This document shows, piece after piece, positions 51,350-62,259 of a stretch of DNA of 64,000 nucleotides. The stretch comes from Limnephilus marmoratus (Eukaryota > Arthropoda > Insecta > Trichoptera > Limnephilidae), in NCBI GenBank assembly GCA_917880885.1, contig OU862920.1, positions 1,054,001 through 1,118,000 on the forward strand, written 5' to 3'. Under the pieces are notes generated by a model. The model saw only the letters and a program-made list of their open reading frames with translations, was not told where the DNA came from and searched no databases. The position numbers were made by a program, and so were the translations under genes. Every line of letters begins with the position of its first letter. Within the stretch, counting starts at the first letter, position 1.

Positions 51350-51890
51350 GTTTTAAGTTACATTATTTAATAATTTTTCAGACTCAACCCTCCCTAATCC
51401 AATCAACCATTTATTTATTATTGAACCGATGCATGTCATTTTGCATGTTTTAATATTTAATTCTGGGGGTATTTTATTGTATAATTTTGGTCCCAGATAT
51501 GTATATGTATATGTATTTTGGAACTTCGACGTATTGCTCCCTGGGACCACAAGATCCTTTCTGGTGTGACTTCTTGTGGTGTATTTATGATCAATTTTTT
51601 TGAGTTTTCCTAGATTTTTGTGTACGTGGATAATAACCTTTTTTATGTAGTTTTGACGATCATCAAGTACATTAAATTTTTTGTAGAGTTGATCGCTAGA
51701 AAACCTATAGGGTTTACGCATAATGACTCTAATTATGGATTTCTGGGCCTTCACTAGTGGATCTAGAATTGTTCTACCTGACGCTCCCCAACCAATACAA
51801 CCATACGTTAAGAGGACATAGGTAGAGAAAACCAGAAATATGTCATTTTCAAAAAAGTTTTTAGACGTATTGACTCTTTTCCACAAAAAA
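51350..51890 (-). mobile_element. CR1/jockey-like reverse transcriptase C-terminal fragment
   Basis: The minus strand keeps an open frame with VLLTYGCIGWGASGRTIL, LVKAQKSIIRVIMRKPYR, DQLYKKFNVLD and GPKLYNKIPPELN, the region after the palm of such reverse transcriptases. A 5'-truncated insertion explains the absence of the catalytic part. Confidence 0.8.
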
Positions 51891-51953
51891 TTATAAATGG
51901 ATTTCGAAAGATTGTTCTTTTATCTAGCATAGTTATGTAATAAATTTTTAGAT

Positions 51954-52295
51954 TTTTAATTAAAATGAAGACAATATAAGCGAAATTCAATCGAAAATCT
52001 GAAAACAGAAAAATCAGAAAAAGTAAATTTCTGATTTTTTATTTTTATTATTTTTCTGATTTTTCTGTTTTCAGATTTTCGATTGAATTTCGCTTATATT
52101 GTCTTCATTTTAATTAAATATTACAATTTGACTTTTTCTGATTTTTCTGTTTTCAGATTTTCGATTGAATTTCGCTTATATTGTCTTCATTTTAATTAAA
52201 TATTACAATTTGACTTTTTCTGATTTTTCTGTTTTCAGATTTTCGATTGAATTTCGCTTATATTGTCTTCATTTTAATTAAATATTACAATTTGA
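51954..52295. repeat. Hairpin plus three 82-bp tandem units
   Basis: The phrase ttttcagattttcgattgaa recurs near 52068, 52150 and 52232, exactly 82 bp apart, with near-identical units. An inverted copy (ttcaatcgaaaatctgaaaa) lies at about 51988-52007, forming a hairpin with the first unit. The right end runs into gaggttttactcataaagtt, a phrase also found near 6006. Confidence 0.85.
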
Positions 52296-52329
52296 GGTTT
52301 TACTCATAAAGTTAAAATAAAAATAAAAA

Positions 52330-53070
52330 TTTTAGATTTTTTTTTAATTTTTAGTATAATAAGGTTATTCCATAGGTCGTTGGCAGATTTGTTAAATTTT
52401 CAAAAAAGTTTTTGTATTATACCACACCCATTTCAAATAATATAACCATGCAGTAAAATAAATCAATACATTATCTAGCAAAGTTATGTCTTAGAATTTT
52501 AATTTTAGTTTCAATAAAATCATTAAATAATATATACGTACATGTGTTTCTTGACGAAAATTAGTCAGTTTATGTATTTATTTGCGGACTAATAAACTAA
52601 TATATTTCTGATTTTTTTACATACTTATTTTGCTAAGACATTATTGACAAATCATAAATAATTTTGATCGAAAAATAATTTTTGGAAGTATTTAATATTT
52701 AATATTTACAGCGTCGCAATTCACCATTTTTATCAGAGCGCCGTAACAGAAATATCACAGCTCATTGCGGCCCGAAGAGCGGCCAGAAGAAGACGTGTCC
52801 GCGCCGCTCTAAATCAAACAGTTTGAAATGATGAATTGAATACGAACTCTGAATACCTACGTCTTCCTTGTTTCGTATTGGTAAAATCTATAGGTTGACC
52901 GAATACTTTCATACTAAAATTTTTGAAATTTCGAATATTTTTTTATTGTTATGTGAATACTGAACAAGAGTCCCAACTGTTCCAAAATATATATTTAAAA
53001 AATATATATTGTAAATTATTGCTACGTTGCACAAGAGTCACAACTGCTCCAAATTTTTTATTTTTTATTA
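52330..53070. other. No gene recognised
   Basis: AT-rich DNA. A GC-richer island at 52740-52800 opens a short frame rich in Ala and Arg but has no other support. Near 52960-53050 aacaagagtcccaactg and acaagagtcacaactgctcc are remnants of the SINE-A 3' end. Confidence 0.4.
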
Positions 53071-53078
53071 TTGTCAAC

Positions 53079-54870
53079 TAGCCGGTTCCCGGCACCCGTT
53101 GCTATGCCATTTAATACAGAAATTCTACCTGCGTGTCCTTTCCCATTCTTCCCTACCCCTTCCCGTTCCCCTTTCTCTCCCGCGTTCCCACTCCGCCTTC
53201 TCTACATTCCCTCTCCCCACCCCACTTCCCCCCTTCACCCGCCCCGCGACCTCCCTCCCGAGTTCCCCTCCCGGGTTCCCCTCCCCCCTCCCCCCTCCCG
53301 TGAACCCCTTACCAGAGTTCCCCTCCACCCTCCCTCATTTCATACATTCAGTCCCGATACATTCAGTTTTCAAACAGCTCGCGTGCCACCTATTGCAATT
53401 TTTTGTATACAAATTTCATTATGCCAGAGCTCACCAGTAGTTTTATACAAAATCTTGTCCTGACAATAATGAACACAAAAAAAATAATTATCCAATTTGG
53501 TGTAGTCGTTAGGAAGTTATGCGCGTACATACATTTCGGCGATTCATTTTCATTTATATACTAGCTGGTGCCCGGCATGCGTTGCTATGCCGTTCAACAA
53601 AAAATTGTTTCTCCCTGCGTCCTTTCCCATTCGTCCCGTTCACCTTCCGCTTCCCCTTCCTCTCCCGCGTCCCTTTCCCCTCAAACGTTCCCACTCCGCC
53701 TCCTCCACCTTCCGACTCCCCACTCCACTCCTCTTCCCCCGTCCCGCCAACTCCCCTCACGAATTCCCTTCCCCCCTCCCAGGTTCCCCTCCCTGGTTCC
53801 CGTCCCTTTCCACCCGCGGCACCAATACCCAAGTTCCTATCCCCCCTCCCGCATTCCATACATTCAGTTCTGGTACATTTAGTTTTCAAACAGCTCACGT
53901 GCCACCCATTGAATTTTTAGTATACACATTTTATAATGCCAGAGCTCACCAGTAGTTATATACAAACCTTGTCCTGGCAATAACAAACACAACAAAAAAA
54001 GAATTATCCAATTTGGTGTAGTCGTTCGGAAGTTATGCGCGTACATACATTTCGGCGATTCATTTTCATTTATTAGCATTTATATATATGCCGGGTACCA
54101 ACCTTTGCCATTTAATAACGAAATTGTTTCTCCCTGCGCGTCCTTTCCCATTCGTCCCGTTCACCTTCCACCTCCCCTTCCTCTCCCGCGTCCCCTTCCC
54201 CTTTCGCGTTCCCACTCCTCCTCCACCTTCCTTCTCCTCACTCTACTCCCCCCCTTTTCCGTCCCGCGATCCCCCCTCCCGAGTTCCCCTCCCCTCTCCC
54301 ATAATCACCTCCTCCCTCCCGCGGATCCCCCTCTCGAATTCCCCTCTCCCCTCCCGAGTTCCCCTCCACCCTCCCGGGTTCCCCTCCCCCCTCCTGCATT
54401 CCATACATTCATTCCCGATACATTCAGTTCTCATACAGCTCGTGTGCCACTTATTGCAATTTTATTATACAAATTTCATGATGCCAGAGCTCGTGTCCTT
54501 TCCCATTCGTCCCATTCCCCTTCTGCCTCCCCTTCCTCTCCAACGTCCCCTTCCCCTCTCCTCACTCCCCTCGCCCGCTTCCCCTATCCCTTAAACCCCC
54601 ACCCGTTTTCCTCTCCCCCCTCCCGAGTTCCCCTCCCACCTCCCGGGTTCCCCTCCCCAACCCATCCCGCGGGCCCCCTCTCCCGAGTTCCCCTCCCTTG
54701 TCCCCCTCCCCTTCCCTCCCTCATCCTTCACCCCTCTCCCATCCGCCACCTCCTCCCGCATTCCATACATTCACTCCCGGTACATTCAGTTTTCAAACAG
54801 TTTGCGTGGCACCAATTGCAATTTTATATACAAATTTCATAATGCCAGAGCTCACCAGTATATACAGAAA
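53079..54870 (+). repeat. Three consecutive pyrimidine-rich repeat units
   Basis: The units start near 53079, 53563 and 54091 with (acta)gctggtgcccggcatgcg or variants, then cgttgctatgcc. Each continues into several hundred bp of cttcccc/ctccc-rich DNA and ends in gccagagctcaccagtag and catttcggcgattcatttt. The open frames on both strands (Pro/Ser-rich or Gly/Arg/Glu-rich) reflect this composition and are not genes. Confidence 0.8.
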
Positions 54871-54874
54871 CCTT

Positions 54875-57800
54875 TAGTCCAGTCAAGGAAGGGGGTATAG
54901 AGTGCGTGAGCAGGGACCTAAGCGATTCCTTCAGAAACTTGTTTAGGGTGCTTAGGATGTGAACATACTAAAAATCCTGACGTCTAGGTGGTGAGCTAGG
55001 GGGGGGAGGGGGAGGGGGAGGTCCCAATTTTCGGGTTTCCGCTTATATCTCAAAAACGGTGCGCCGCAGAGGAAAATTTTTTGATAATAAGTAAAAGCTG
55101 ATAAAATTATCTACAACTTTTATTCTATACGTAATTTTCGAAATCCCAGCCATTTTCGAGTTATTCGCTCCACAAATGTAGATATTTTCGAAAAAAATCA
55201 TTTTACCTCACATTTTTCATCAAACATTCCTTCATATCGTCTAAAATATTCATCAAAGAAAAAAATTTATTCGAAAGAAGTTGTAAAGAATTTAATTTTC
55301 TTTTAGAATATATAGACATATGTAAATTTATCTTCAACCGTTCAACATTTACAGCAATTTGAAGTTTTTTCGTAAAATGTTGTCATTTTCAGAAAGAGCT
55401 GTTTTTATCTTATTACTGACACACAACACTTGTTCGTTCGCCTAATAATATGTGTGACCACACTTTAAAACCAGTTATTAAATAAAATAGGTAAAAATCA
55501 TATTACTTGAAAAATACATAATTGTATTTTATAATCATAATGTTTATTCTATTTCGTTACATTAAGCACATAAAATTATAGATCTCATTGTTATCACTGT
55601 TCTCAATAACATCATGTTACATTCTCATCCTCCTTGGACGTGGGGGTCCTCGCAAGCGTTGTTCATCCATGGCATCTTCATCCTCAGTATTGGATGGTTC
55701 TTGCTGAATGGGCTCTATGTCGTCGTCATCGTCGTCCTCGGCAACAGGCACGCTATTGAGGCATCTCCCTTGGCAGGAGACTCGGAGACACGCTGCAGAA
55801 CAGGTCAGCATTGCTTTTCGGCATCCACATTTGCCAATTGCACAATCCCTGGTGCAGCGGCAAAATATCATATTTAGAAGGACCTCCGGCTCTGGTGGAT
55901 CTTTTGTTGTATTTGGCATCAGGGTCTCTCCTTCATGTTTCCACCCCCATTATTCAGGGGGCAGCTCAATCGGTGCACTGGGAATGCTGTTTAACTGCGT
56001 TCTCTGTTGGAGGGAGGGAGCTGATGTCAGGCTTCATATTTGCCACCAACCCTGTGAACGACTAAAAGCGGTACTGGTTAAGGAAGGTCTGTCTTTTTGG
56101 CGCCGCATACCATTTCAGGAAACATTTATTTCCAGCCTCTTCAACCTCGCCGTGAGTAGAGGAGGGGTAAAGATCATTGCCGCTTGCTTGATGAATTCTG
56201 ACTCCAAGTACAATTTTGAGAAGCCCACCTTGCTTCTCCTGAAAGTTGCAGATGTTGTGTCGCAGCCGGTAAATGAATGTAAGAACAGGATGTGTTCAAA
56301 TGCACGGTGCTGCATCTTTTGGATGGACAGTGGCATTGTTTTGGTTTTCCCTCGTCCGTTGTCAGCAGCAGAATATCTTGGGTGGGAGGAGTGGAAGCAA
56401 TCAAAAGGAAGTGAAAGCTTCTCACAAAACTGTGAGAGGAATGTTCCACAGCAATCTTCACAACAAGGAAGTCAGCATCATGTCCTGAAGAGTCTGTATC
56501 CCATTCTCCCGAAGCTTCGTCTGTAGTAAAGAGATGAAGTTACTTTTGTTGGTAGGATTGGATAACAAATCTTCCTTTTTAACGGGTATTGAAGTGTTCC
56601 AAGTCAAATTGATGTCAGCTGACCTTCTCAGTCTGTATCATCGCATCTGTTATTGTGATTTTGTACCGTTGGCTGGGTTTGGGTACCAATCAAATACCAC
56701 AGTGTGAGTCATCCAGGATAGTGGTGGTTGACGTAGTTGATGTAACGATCACAAATTGTGACAAGGAAGGCATCTTTTTGCCAAATTACTCTGTGTAGTA
56801 GAAATTTTCCGTCCACAACTATGTTCACCTGAGACAGTAGACCAGTTTTTTGGTAGGCTCGAATAAGCTGTACAGGACAGATTTAGTTGTCTTCCACATC
56901 CCACCTTCATTGAACAGTGCCAAGGGAAATGGGGCCAACTCATACTCAAAGAATTTCTTCAAATCCTCATCTGATCGTTTGCTTATACACATCCGGTGAA
57001 ACAGAAATGTTGGGTCAACTGCAACCTTTTCATCGTGATTTTTTATCGACGAGCTGACAGAAGACATTTGGAATTGACATTATTTCATTGGCTTGTGGGA
57101 AGGGAGGATGTGCATCAAACCACTGACTGAGTTTGAAAATGTCTGCTGCATCTTTACTTCGGTGGGCTTGTCCGAGGTCCTTGTGTTGTTACTGGACGTG
57201 AAGACTCCACAATACTCTTCAAGGGAAGTGCAGATCTCATGAGTTGCGCTCATACCAACTAACCACTTCTAGTACATTGTGCAAAATACCTCTGCCTCCT
57301 GTTATGCCTTCTCGGCTTTTGAATGATAGCATCAATGTGGTTTCCATGGTCATATCTGATCATACGCCTTACTAAAAGAGCGTCGCATAATCGTCGTTGC
57401 ACGTCGGTGTGTCAGTAATAAGATAAAAACAGCTTTTTCTGAAAATGACGACATTTTACGCAAAACCTTAAAATTGCTGTAAATATTTACTGGTTGGAGA
57501 CTTATTTGCATATGTATATATATTCTAAAAGGGAATTAAATTTATTACAACTTCTTATAAATAAATTTCTTTCTTTGATGAATATTTTAGACGATATGAA
57601 GGAATGTTTGATGAAAAATGTGAGGTAAAATAATTTTTTTCAAAAATATCTACATTTGTGGAGCGTGTAAGTCAAAAATGGACGTGATTTCGAAAATTAC
57701 GTAAAGAATAAAAGTTGTAGATAATTTTATGAGCTTTTTTTACTTATCCTTAGGAAATTTTCATGTTTGACGCACCGTTTTTGAGATATAAGCGGAAACC

Positions 57801-57969
57801 CGAAAATTGGGACCTCCCCCTCCCCCCCTTCCCCCAAGCTCACAACCAAGACGTCAGGACTTTTAGTATGTTCACACCCTAAGCACCCTAAACAAGTTTC
57901 TGGAGGAATCGCTTAGGTCCCTGCTCACGCACTCTACACCTCCTTTTGGAGCATTTATTGACTGGACTA
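54875..57969 (-). mobile_element. 3.1 kb DNA transposon with ~555-bp terminal inverted repeats
   Basis: The tips are tagtccagtcaa and, on the right, ttgactggacta. The inverted repeats extend from 54875-55429 to 57403-57969 with indels, passing through gagtgcgtgagcagggacct, acttgtttagggtgcttagg and cttatatctcaaaaacggtg. CTT flanks both sides (54872-54874 and 57970-57972), a possible 3-bp target duplication. The interior holds a broken minus-strand gene (55614-57140). It matches no transposase family I can name. Confidence 0.8.
55614..57140 (-). pseudogene. Broken gene of the long-TIR element (CRC motif, GCDTTS motif)
   Basis: Read on the minus strand in separate frames. Near 57067-56825: NHDEKVAVDPTFLFHRMCIS, DEDLKKFFEYELAPFPLALF and EGGMWKTTKSVLYSLFEP. 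Near 56336-56115: FEHILFLHSFTGCDTTSATF. Near 55919-55617: EPEVLLNMIFCRC, CAIGKCGCRKAMLTCSAAC and an acidic tail DDDDDDIEP. The Cys-rich block resembles a zinc-binding CRC domain. These blocks occur in a repetitive protein family of unknown function in arthropods and cnidarians. At least two frameshifts separate them. The longest open frame on the plus strand (55708-56526) is only the complement of this gene. Confidence 0.7.
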
Positions 57970-57974
57970 CTTTG

Positions 57975-58240
57975 CGGGCGTGCTCACAACAACTCACCAA
58001 AGTTTCATCGCAATCGGATGAACGGTTAGCAATTCACAGGAAAGTATGTAGAACAGTTTATATGGGAGAATTAAATTGTTGATTTTACTATCTTCCTCGC
58101 AACTTTTCCATATTTTCTCAACGTTTAAACCTTTCCTGGACTACGACAAACATTTCAAAACCAAAATCAGCTAAATCGGCCCAGCCGTTCTCGAGTTTTA
58201 GTGTAACTAACAAACAGCAATTGATTTTTATATAGGGGGG
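57975..58240 (+). repeat. 3' part of an RTE-like insect repeat
   Basis: caaagtttcatcgcaatcgg, atgaacggtt, aatcggcccagccgttctcg, agttttagtgtaactaacaa and acagcaattgatttttatat form a phrase chain widespread in insect genomes. It ends in a G-rich run at about 58233-58330. Confidence 0.65.
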
Positions 58241-58369
58241 GGGGGGGGTGAAAGAGGCGGGGGGGTGGAGGGTGGTTAGAGGTTGTGGGGTGAGAGGGGG
58301 AGGGGGTTGAGAGGGATGGGGGGTAGGCTTTTTTATATCCATTTTTCGTATTACAAAAATAACAAACAT

Positions 58370-58750
58370 GAGAATCGGGTATGGGTACCACCGCCCCGGG
58401 AACCATTTTTTTGATAACCAACACGTCTGCCGTAGGTCATCCTTAGTGGTTCGCAACGTTTGGTGACTAGCAGGGGTGCCTGGGTTCATGGGGTGAGGTT
58501 TTTTCAGGTCTTGGCGGCGGATGCGTCTGCGCACCAGCTGCATGGCAGGTTGGATCTAGAGAAAGTGGTTGAGGGAGTCCCTTTGACTTCTCCAGCCTTA
58601 CTCTCTCGGAACATCGCTTTGCACCGCAGTGGGAGGGATGGATTCATACATCCGCTCTCCTGGACACGCTGACCCCCACATTTCTACCCACCCCTAATAC
58701 CCTTTCCTTCTCAGAAGATCCTCTCCTCCCTTTCCCTGAAACGAACCTTC
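58370..58750 (+). repeat. SINE-E type repeat, plus strand
   Basis: gggtatgggtaccaccgccc, gataaccaacacgtctgccg, gcggatgcgtctgcgcacca and ctcctggacacgctgacccc match 16540-16850. Confidence 0.75.
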
Positions 58751-58754
58751 ACAC

Positions 58755-58972
58755 AGCATCCCCAAAGAAGAGATAGGCAATGTGTCGAGCGATTGTAAAA
58801 AAAGGTCTCTCCCGATCCGGCCTTCTACGTAGTTGGTGGGGCAGATTCCACCGCCGCCGAGATCCTGACAAACCTCGCCCCATGAACCCGGGCTACCCGT
58901 ACGGTGTTGATAATCCAATACATGGTTGCCGGGACGGCGGTACCCATACCCGCCTTCCAAATTACTGATACT
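58755..58972 (-). repeat. SINE-E type repeat, minus strand
   Basis: It is the inverse of the preceding unit (tctctcccgatccggccttc, cgccgagatcctgacaaacc, ggtacccatacccgccttcc), forming an inverted pair with it. Confidence 0.7.
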
Positions 58973-58977
58973 ATTTA

Positions 58978-59365
58978 TTGACGGCCGGCGTGGTCAAGAG
59001 GTAAGGCTCTTGACTCGCAATCCGAAGGTCGTGGGATCGAATCCCGGCGTGGGCAAATAAATTTTGTTTGACTAATTTGGGTTATTTCATATAAAAATAA
59101 TATATTTGCGTCACGTTCCAGAGTGGAAGATACTTTAGTATCGCCCTGGTGTAAGACCACCATTCAGAATTGAAACGTTGCTAAAAATTACTTTGGCCGT
59201 GTTTGGTGACCAGATCTGAATAGCCAAGTAATTCTTCGCTTCCTCTTCCCCATCTCCTGCCCTTCCCCACCACCTTCTGCCTCATACTATACCCCATAGT
59301 CATGTCATAGTCTCACTGGCTCCAGACGGGAGCATTTGCGTCTCTTGTGCGGTATTCACATAAAT
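58978..59365 (+). repeat. SINE-A, most complete copy
   Basis: The tRNA-like head at 58979-59054 carries gtggtcaagaggtaaggctc and gggatcgaatcccgg (box A and B). The body carries gttccagagtggaagatact, taagaccaccattcagaatt, gtgtttggtgaccagatctg and tcactggctccagacgggag. It ends tcttgtgcggtattcacata. It serves as the reference for the other SINE-A calls in this window. Confidence 0.85.
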
Positions 59366-59451
59366 ATAAAATTAAAAATTATGCACACGAATAAATATTT
59401 CAAAATGAGATATTTTTTACAATCCAACTGAATATTAGGTACTCTTTTTTT

Positions 59452-59655
59452 CATGAATACCGCACAAGAGTCCCAACTGCTCCCGTCTGGAGCCAGTGGG
59501 ACTATCACCCCCAATTGGGGTATGTTGTGAGGCTGAAGGTAGTGGGGGAGGGGAAGGAGTTAGGGAAGATGGAGGTGGGGAAGTACCTGACTTTTCAGAT
59601 CTGGTCACTAAACACGGCTAAAGCCATTTCAAGTAACGTTTCAATTCTTCCACTC
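59452..59655 (-). repeat. SINE-A 3' half, inverted to the preceding copy
   Basis: catgaataccgcacaagagt, gctcccgtctggagccagtg and ggtcactaaacacggctaaa are the inverse of the SINE-A at 58978-59365. The two form a tail-to-tail pair about 85 bp apart. Confidence 0.8.
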
Positions 59656-59989
59656 TAATGGCCGTAAAATAAAATGAAAAAACAAAAACCAAAATATTAA
59701 AAAAATATAACAAATTGTTTTTTTGTGTAGGTATCTACTTTATACCTACTGTGTTTATGTATCTATTTATGTCTACGCACTTCAATACACAAATTACAAA
59801 TAACTACTACTTATTAAAATTCTGGAAGCGAGAATTCAACATCTTTATCTGAACCATACTGTAGGTCCAGCTTCGCGTGAACTATAGGTACGTGAAACCC
59901 GGCTTCTAGCGGAACGAAATCTAGTTCCAAAAACGTCCGCTTGCAACGGCTGATGTGTGAGCGGTGCAGTCGGAATCGAAATTATGATT

Positions 59990-61880
59990 TGCTGGTATGA
60001 CAGCCTTAAGATGGGGTTGCATAATCCGAAATATATTTTTCTTAGGTCTTGCTGTTTGATTATATTTCGTAATACAAAGAATATGTGGATCAATTTTCTC
60101 ACCCTTATTGTGAGGTTGTCGATGTGGTATTTCCACTTAAGGTGATTGTCTATAATAATGCCTAGATATTTGATGTTTTTCACACTTTCCAAAACTTCAC
60201 AATTGCAGATAGAATCAATATTATCGGAATTACAGTTATGCTTATGTGCTTTTATTGTGTGTGTTGTACTAGGTTGTCCTTTTATAGTTGAGCTGAATCT
60301 TATGTATTTAGTTTTTGCTATATTTAGTGTAAGTAGATTTTTGTCAAGCCATTGTTTTATCGCTTTGATTCCACTTTCAGCATGTTTATGTGTTTGAGTC
60401 CAGTCGTCTCCTTCAAATATAGCTACCGTATCGTCAGCGAATGTAATAATTTTTCCGCCTACTTTTAGCTCGCATAACTCATTTATGTAGATTATAAATA
60501 GAAGAGGTCCTAAAGTGCTTCCCTGCGGTACCCCAAAGTTAGTCCCTAGTGATTTACTCACTGTTTTTCCCATTTTGAGTTGCTGGCTTCTACCCGTTAA
60601 GTAACTCTTTAACCATTCATAGGGCATACCTACAATGCCAATATTTTTTAATCTTTTGAGGAGTAATTTATGAGAAATTGTATCAAAAGCCTTGGCTAAG
60701 TCTAAGAAAAGTGCAATGTTTTTCTTTCCGCGATCTATATTTCCAGAAATATGTTCTGTAAGTTGCGCTATCGCGTCGTCCGTTCCCCTTCCCGGCCGAA
60801 AGCCGAACTGATTTTTGCTTAAAAGTTTTCGGCTCTCTACATAGTTACTTAATTTGTTTTTAAAAAAATTTTCTATAATTTTTGAGATAGCACTTAACAG
60901 GGATATTGGCCTATAATTGCCCACTTGGTTTTTGGGTCCATTTTTGTAGATTGGTACTACTAAAGACTTTTTAAGATGGTCGGGGAAAACCCCTGAAGTA
61001 AAACTTTTATTAAAAATGTTCGATAGAGATGATGCAATATTGTGTTTAATAATTTTTAGTATATGAGTGTTAAGACCGTCAGGACCTTTCGAATGTGTAT
61101 TGTTAAGATTTTCAATAATTTTTAAAACCTCTGCATTTGTCGTAGGTGAGAATTGAAATGAAAAAGAATTGTGTTTTGTTTCTATTGCAGATGCCAGTGA
61201 GTCTTCAATTTCCTTGGTGACACTTAGGATATTTTCCGCAAGGTTAGACCCAACCTTTGTAAAGTATTGGTTAGTGTGGCAAGCAATTATGTCCGAATCA
61301 GTGGTGGCAGTGTTTCCAATTAGGAGTTCGTTAATATTAGGGTCAATTTTTATGTTTTGTATTGGTAATTTGTTTAACGATGTTTCACATGTTTTTACTA
61401 GATGGATCTTGGTCGAGTTGATGCTTATAGTACCGTTCTTTTGCCTTACGCATAACATCTTTACAAATGTTACGATACCTACGGTAATTCTCTTGTTTAA
61501 GAGTGTTTTGTGGGTCTTTGGTCGCCACTTTGTGTAAATGATTTCTTTTGTGTATAGCTTTTACAATACCACTGCTAATCCAAGGAGTAAGTTGTATTTG
61601 TTTATGTGAAATGAGTTTATCTTTTGAATTTTGTGTTATATGCATGTTGATTTTGTTAATAAATAAGTTGAGTGCGTTGTTAACATCAGTCACTCCACAT
61701 ACATCTGTCCATGTTTCATTATTTAGATCCCTAATTAATCCCTCATAGCAGATGGTTGATGTAAACTGGTTATATTTTACTTGCTTTTTAAGAGATATGT
61801 TTGGAATGCTGATTGCTGTTGTATAGTGATCAGTTATTGTATTGTGTATAACAAATGCATTGGAAGTTATCAATGTTAAG
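59990..61880 (-). mobile_element. CR1/jockey-like non-LTR element, 5'-truncated, nearly intact reverse transcriptase
   Basis: Two minus-strand frames overlap at 61458-61385. The first (61873-61385) holds the endonuclease end ITDHYTTAISI and a linker. The second (61458 to about 59990) holds reverse transcriptase: SKGPDGLNTHIL, YRPISLLSAISKIIE, NQFGFRPGRGTDDAI, LDLAKAFDTISHKLLL, FGVPQGSTLGPLLF, ITFADDTVAIF and LGIIIDNHLKW. One frameshift near 61400 separates them. Most of the endonuclease is missing upstream. After RLSYQ near 59995 the sequence changes character, so the frame to 59845 is probably not part of the element. Confidence 0.85.
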
Positions 61881-62259
61881 TTTTGCTAACGAATTTAATC
61901 TCATATCGTCACGGAAAAGCGAAGATAATTTTTCACTTTCCTTAGACAGGAAAAACTCCACTTACTAATGCAATTGCTAACTGCTGTCGATACACACATT
62001 CTTAAGGCTATGTTAATGTTTGGGTAAATTATTTCGAGTTATTTATTTCTTGGAACCTGTTAAATCGCTTTGATTGTTCGGGGCAGTTCTCCATGTCGAG
62101 CTATCGCTGTTAAATAAGAACGTAGATGGATAAAGTCATCGACCAAGCAGTTTTCTAAATCACCAGAATATATCGTCACTAACATACAAGCACTATTTTG
62201 AACTTCTTCAGAATTGACCAAATTCCTTAAATACGTAAATTTACTACAAAAATTTACTG

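Noticed and set aside
52733..52825. Short Ala/Arg-rich exon in a GC-richer island
   Set aside because: No splice signals, start or homology that I can defend.
53027..54842. Several overlapping open frames of 100-245 codons rich in Pro/Ser or Gly/Arg/Glu
   Set aside because: They arise from simple cttcccc-type DNA and appear on both strands and in several frames at once.
55708..56526. 272-codon plus-strand open frame inside the long-TIR element
   Set aside because: It is the complement of the recognised minus-strand blocks (GCDTTS and CRC motifs), and its translation shows no domain.
59845..59990. C-terminal extension of the non-LTR reverse transcriptase
   Set aside because: The frame stays open but composition and motif similarity change after RLSYQ, so it is more likely adjacent DNA.
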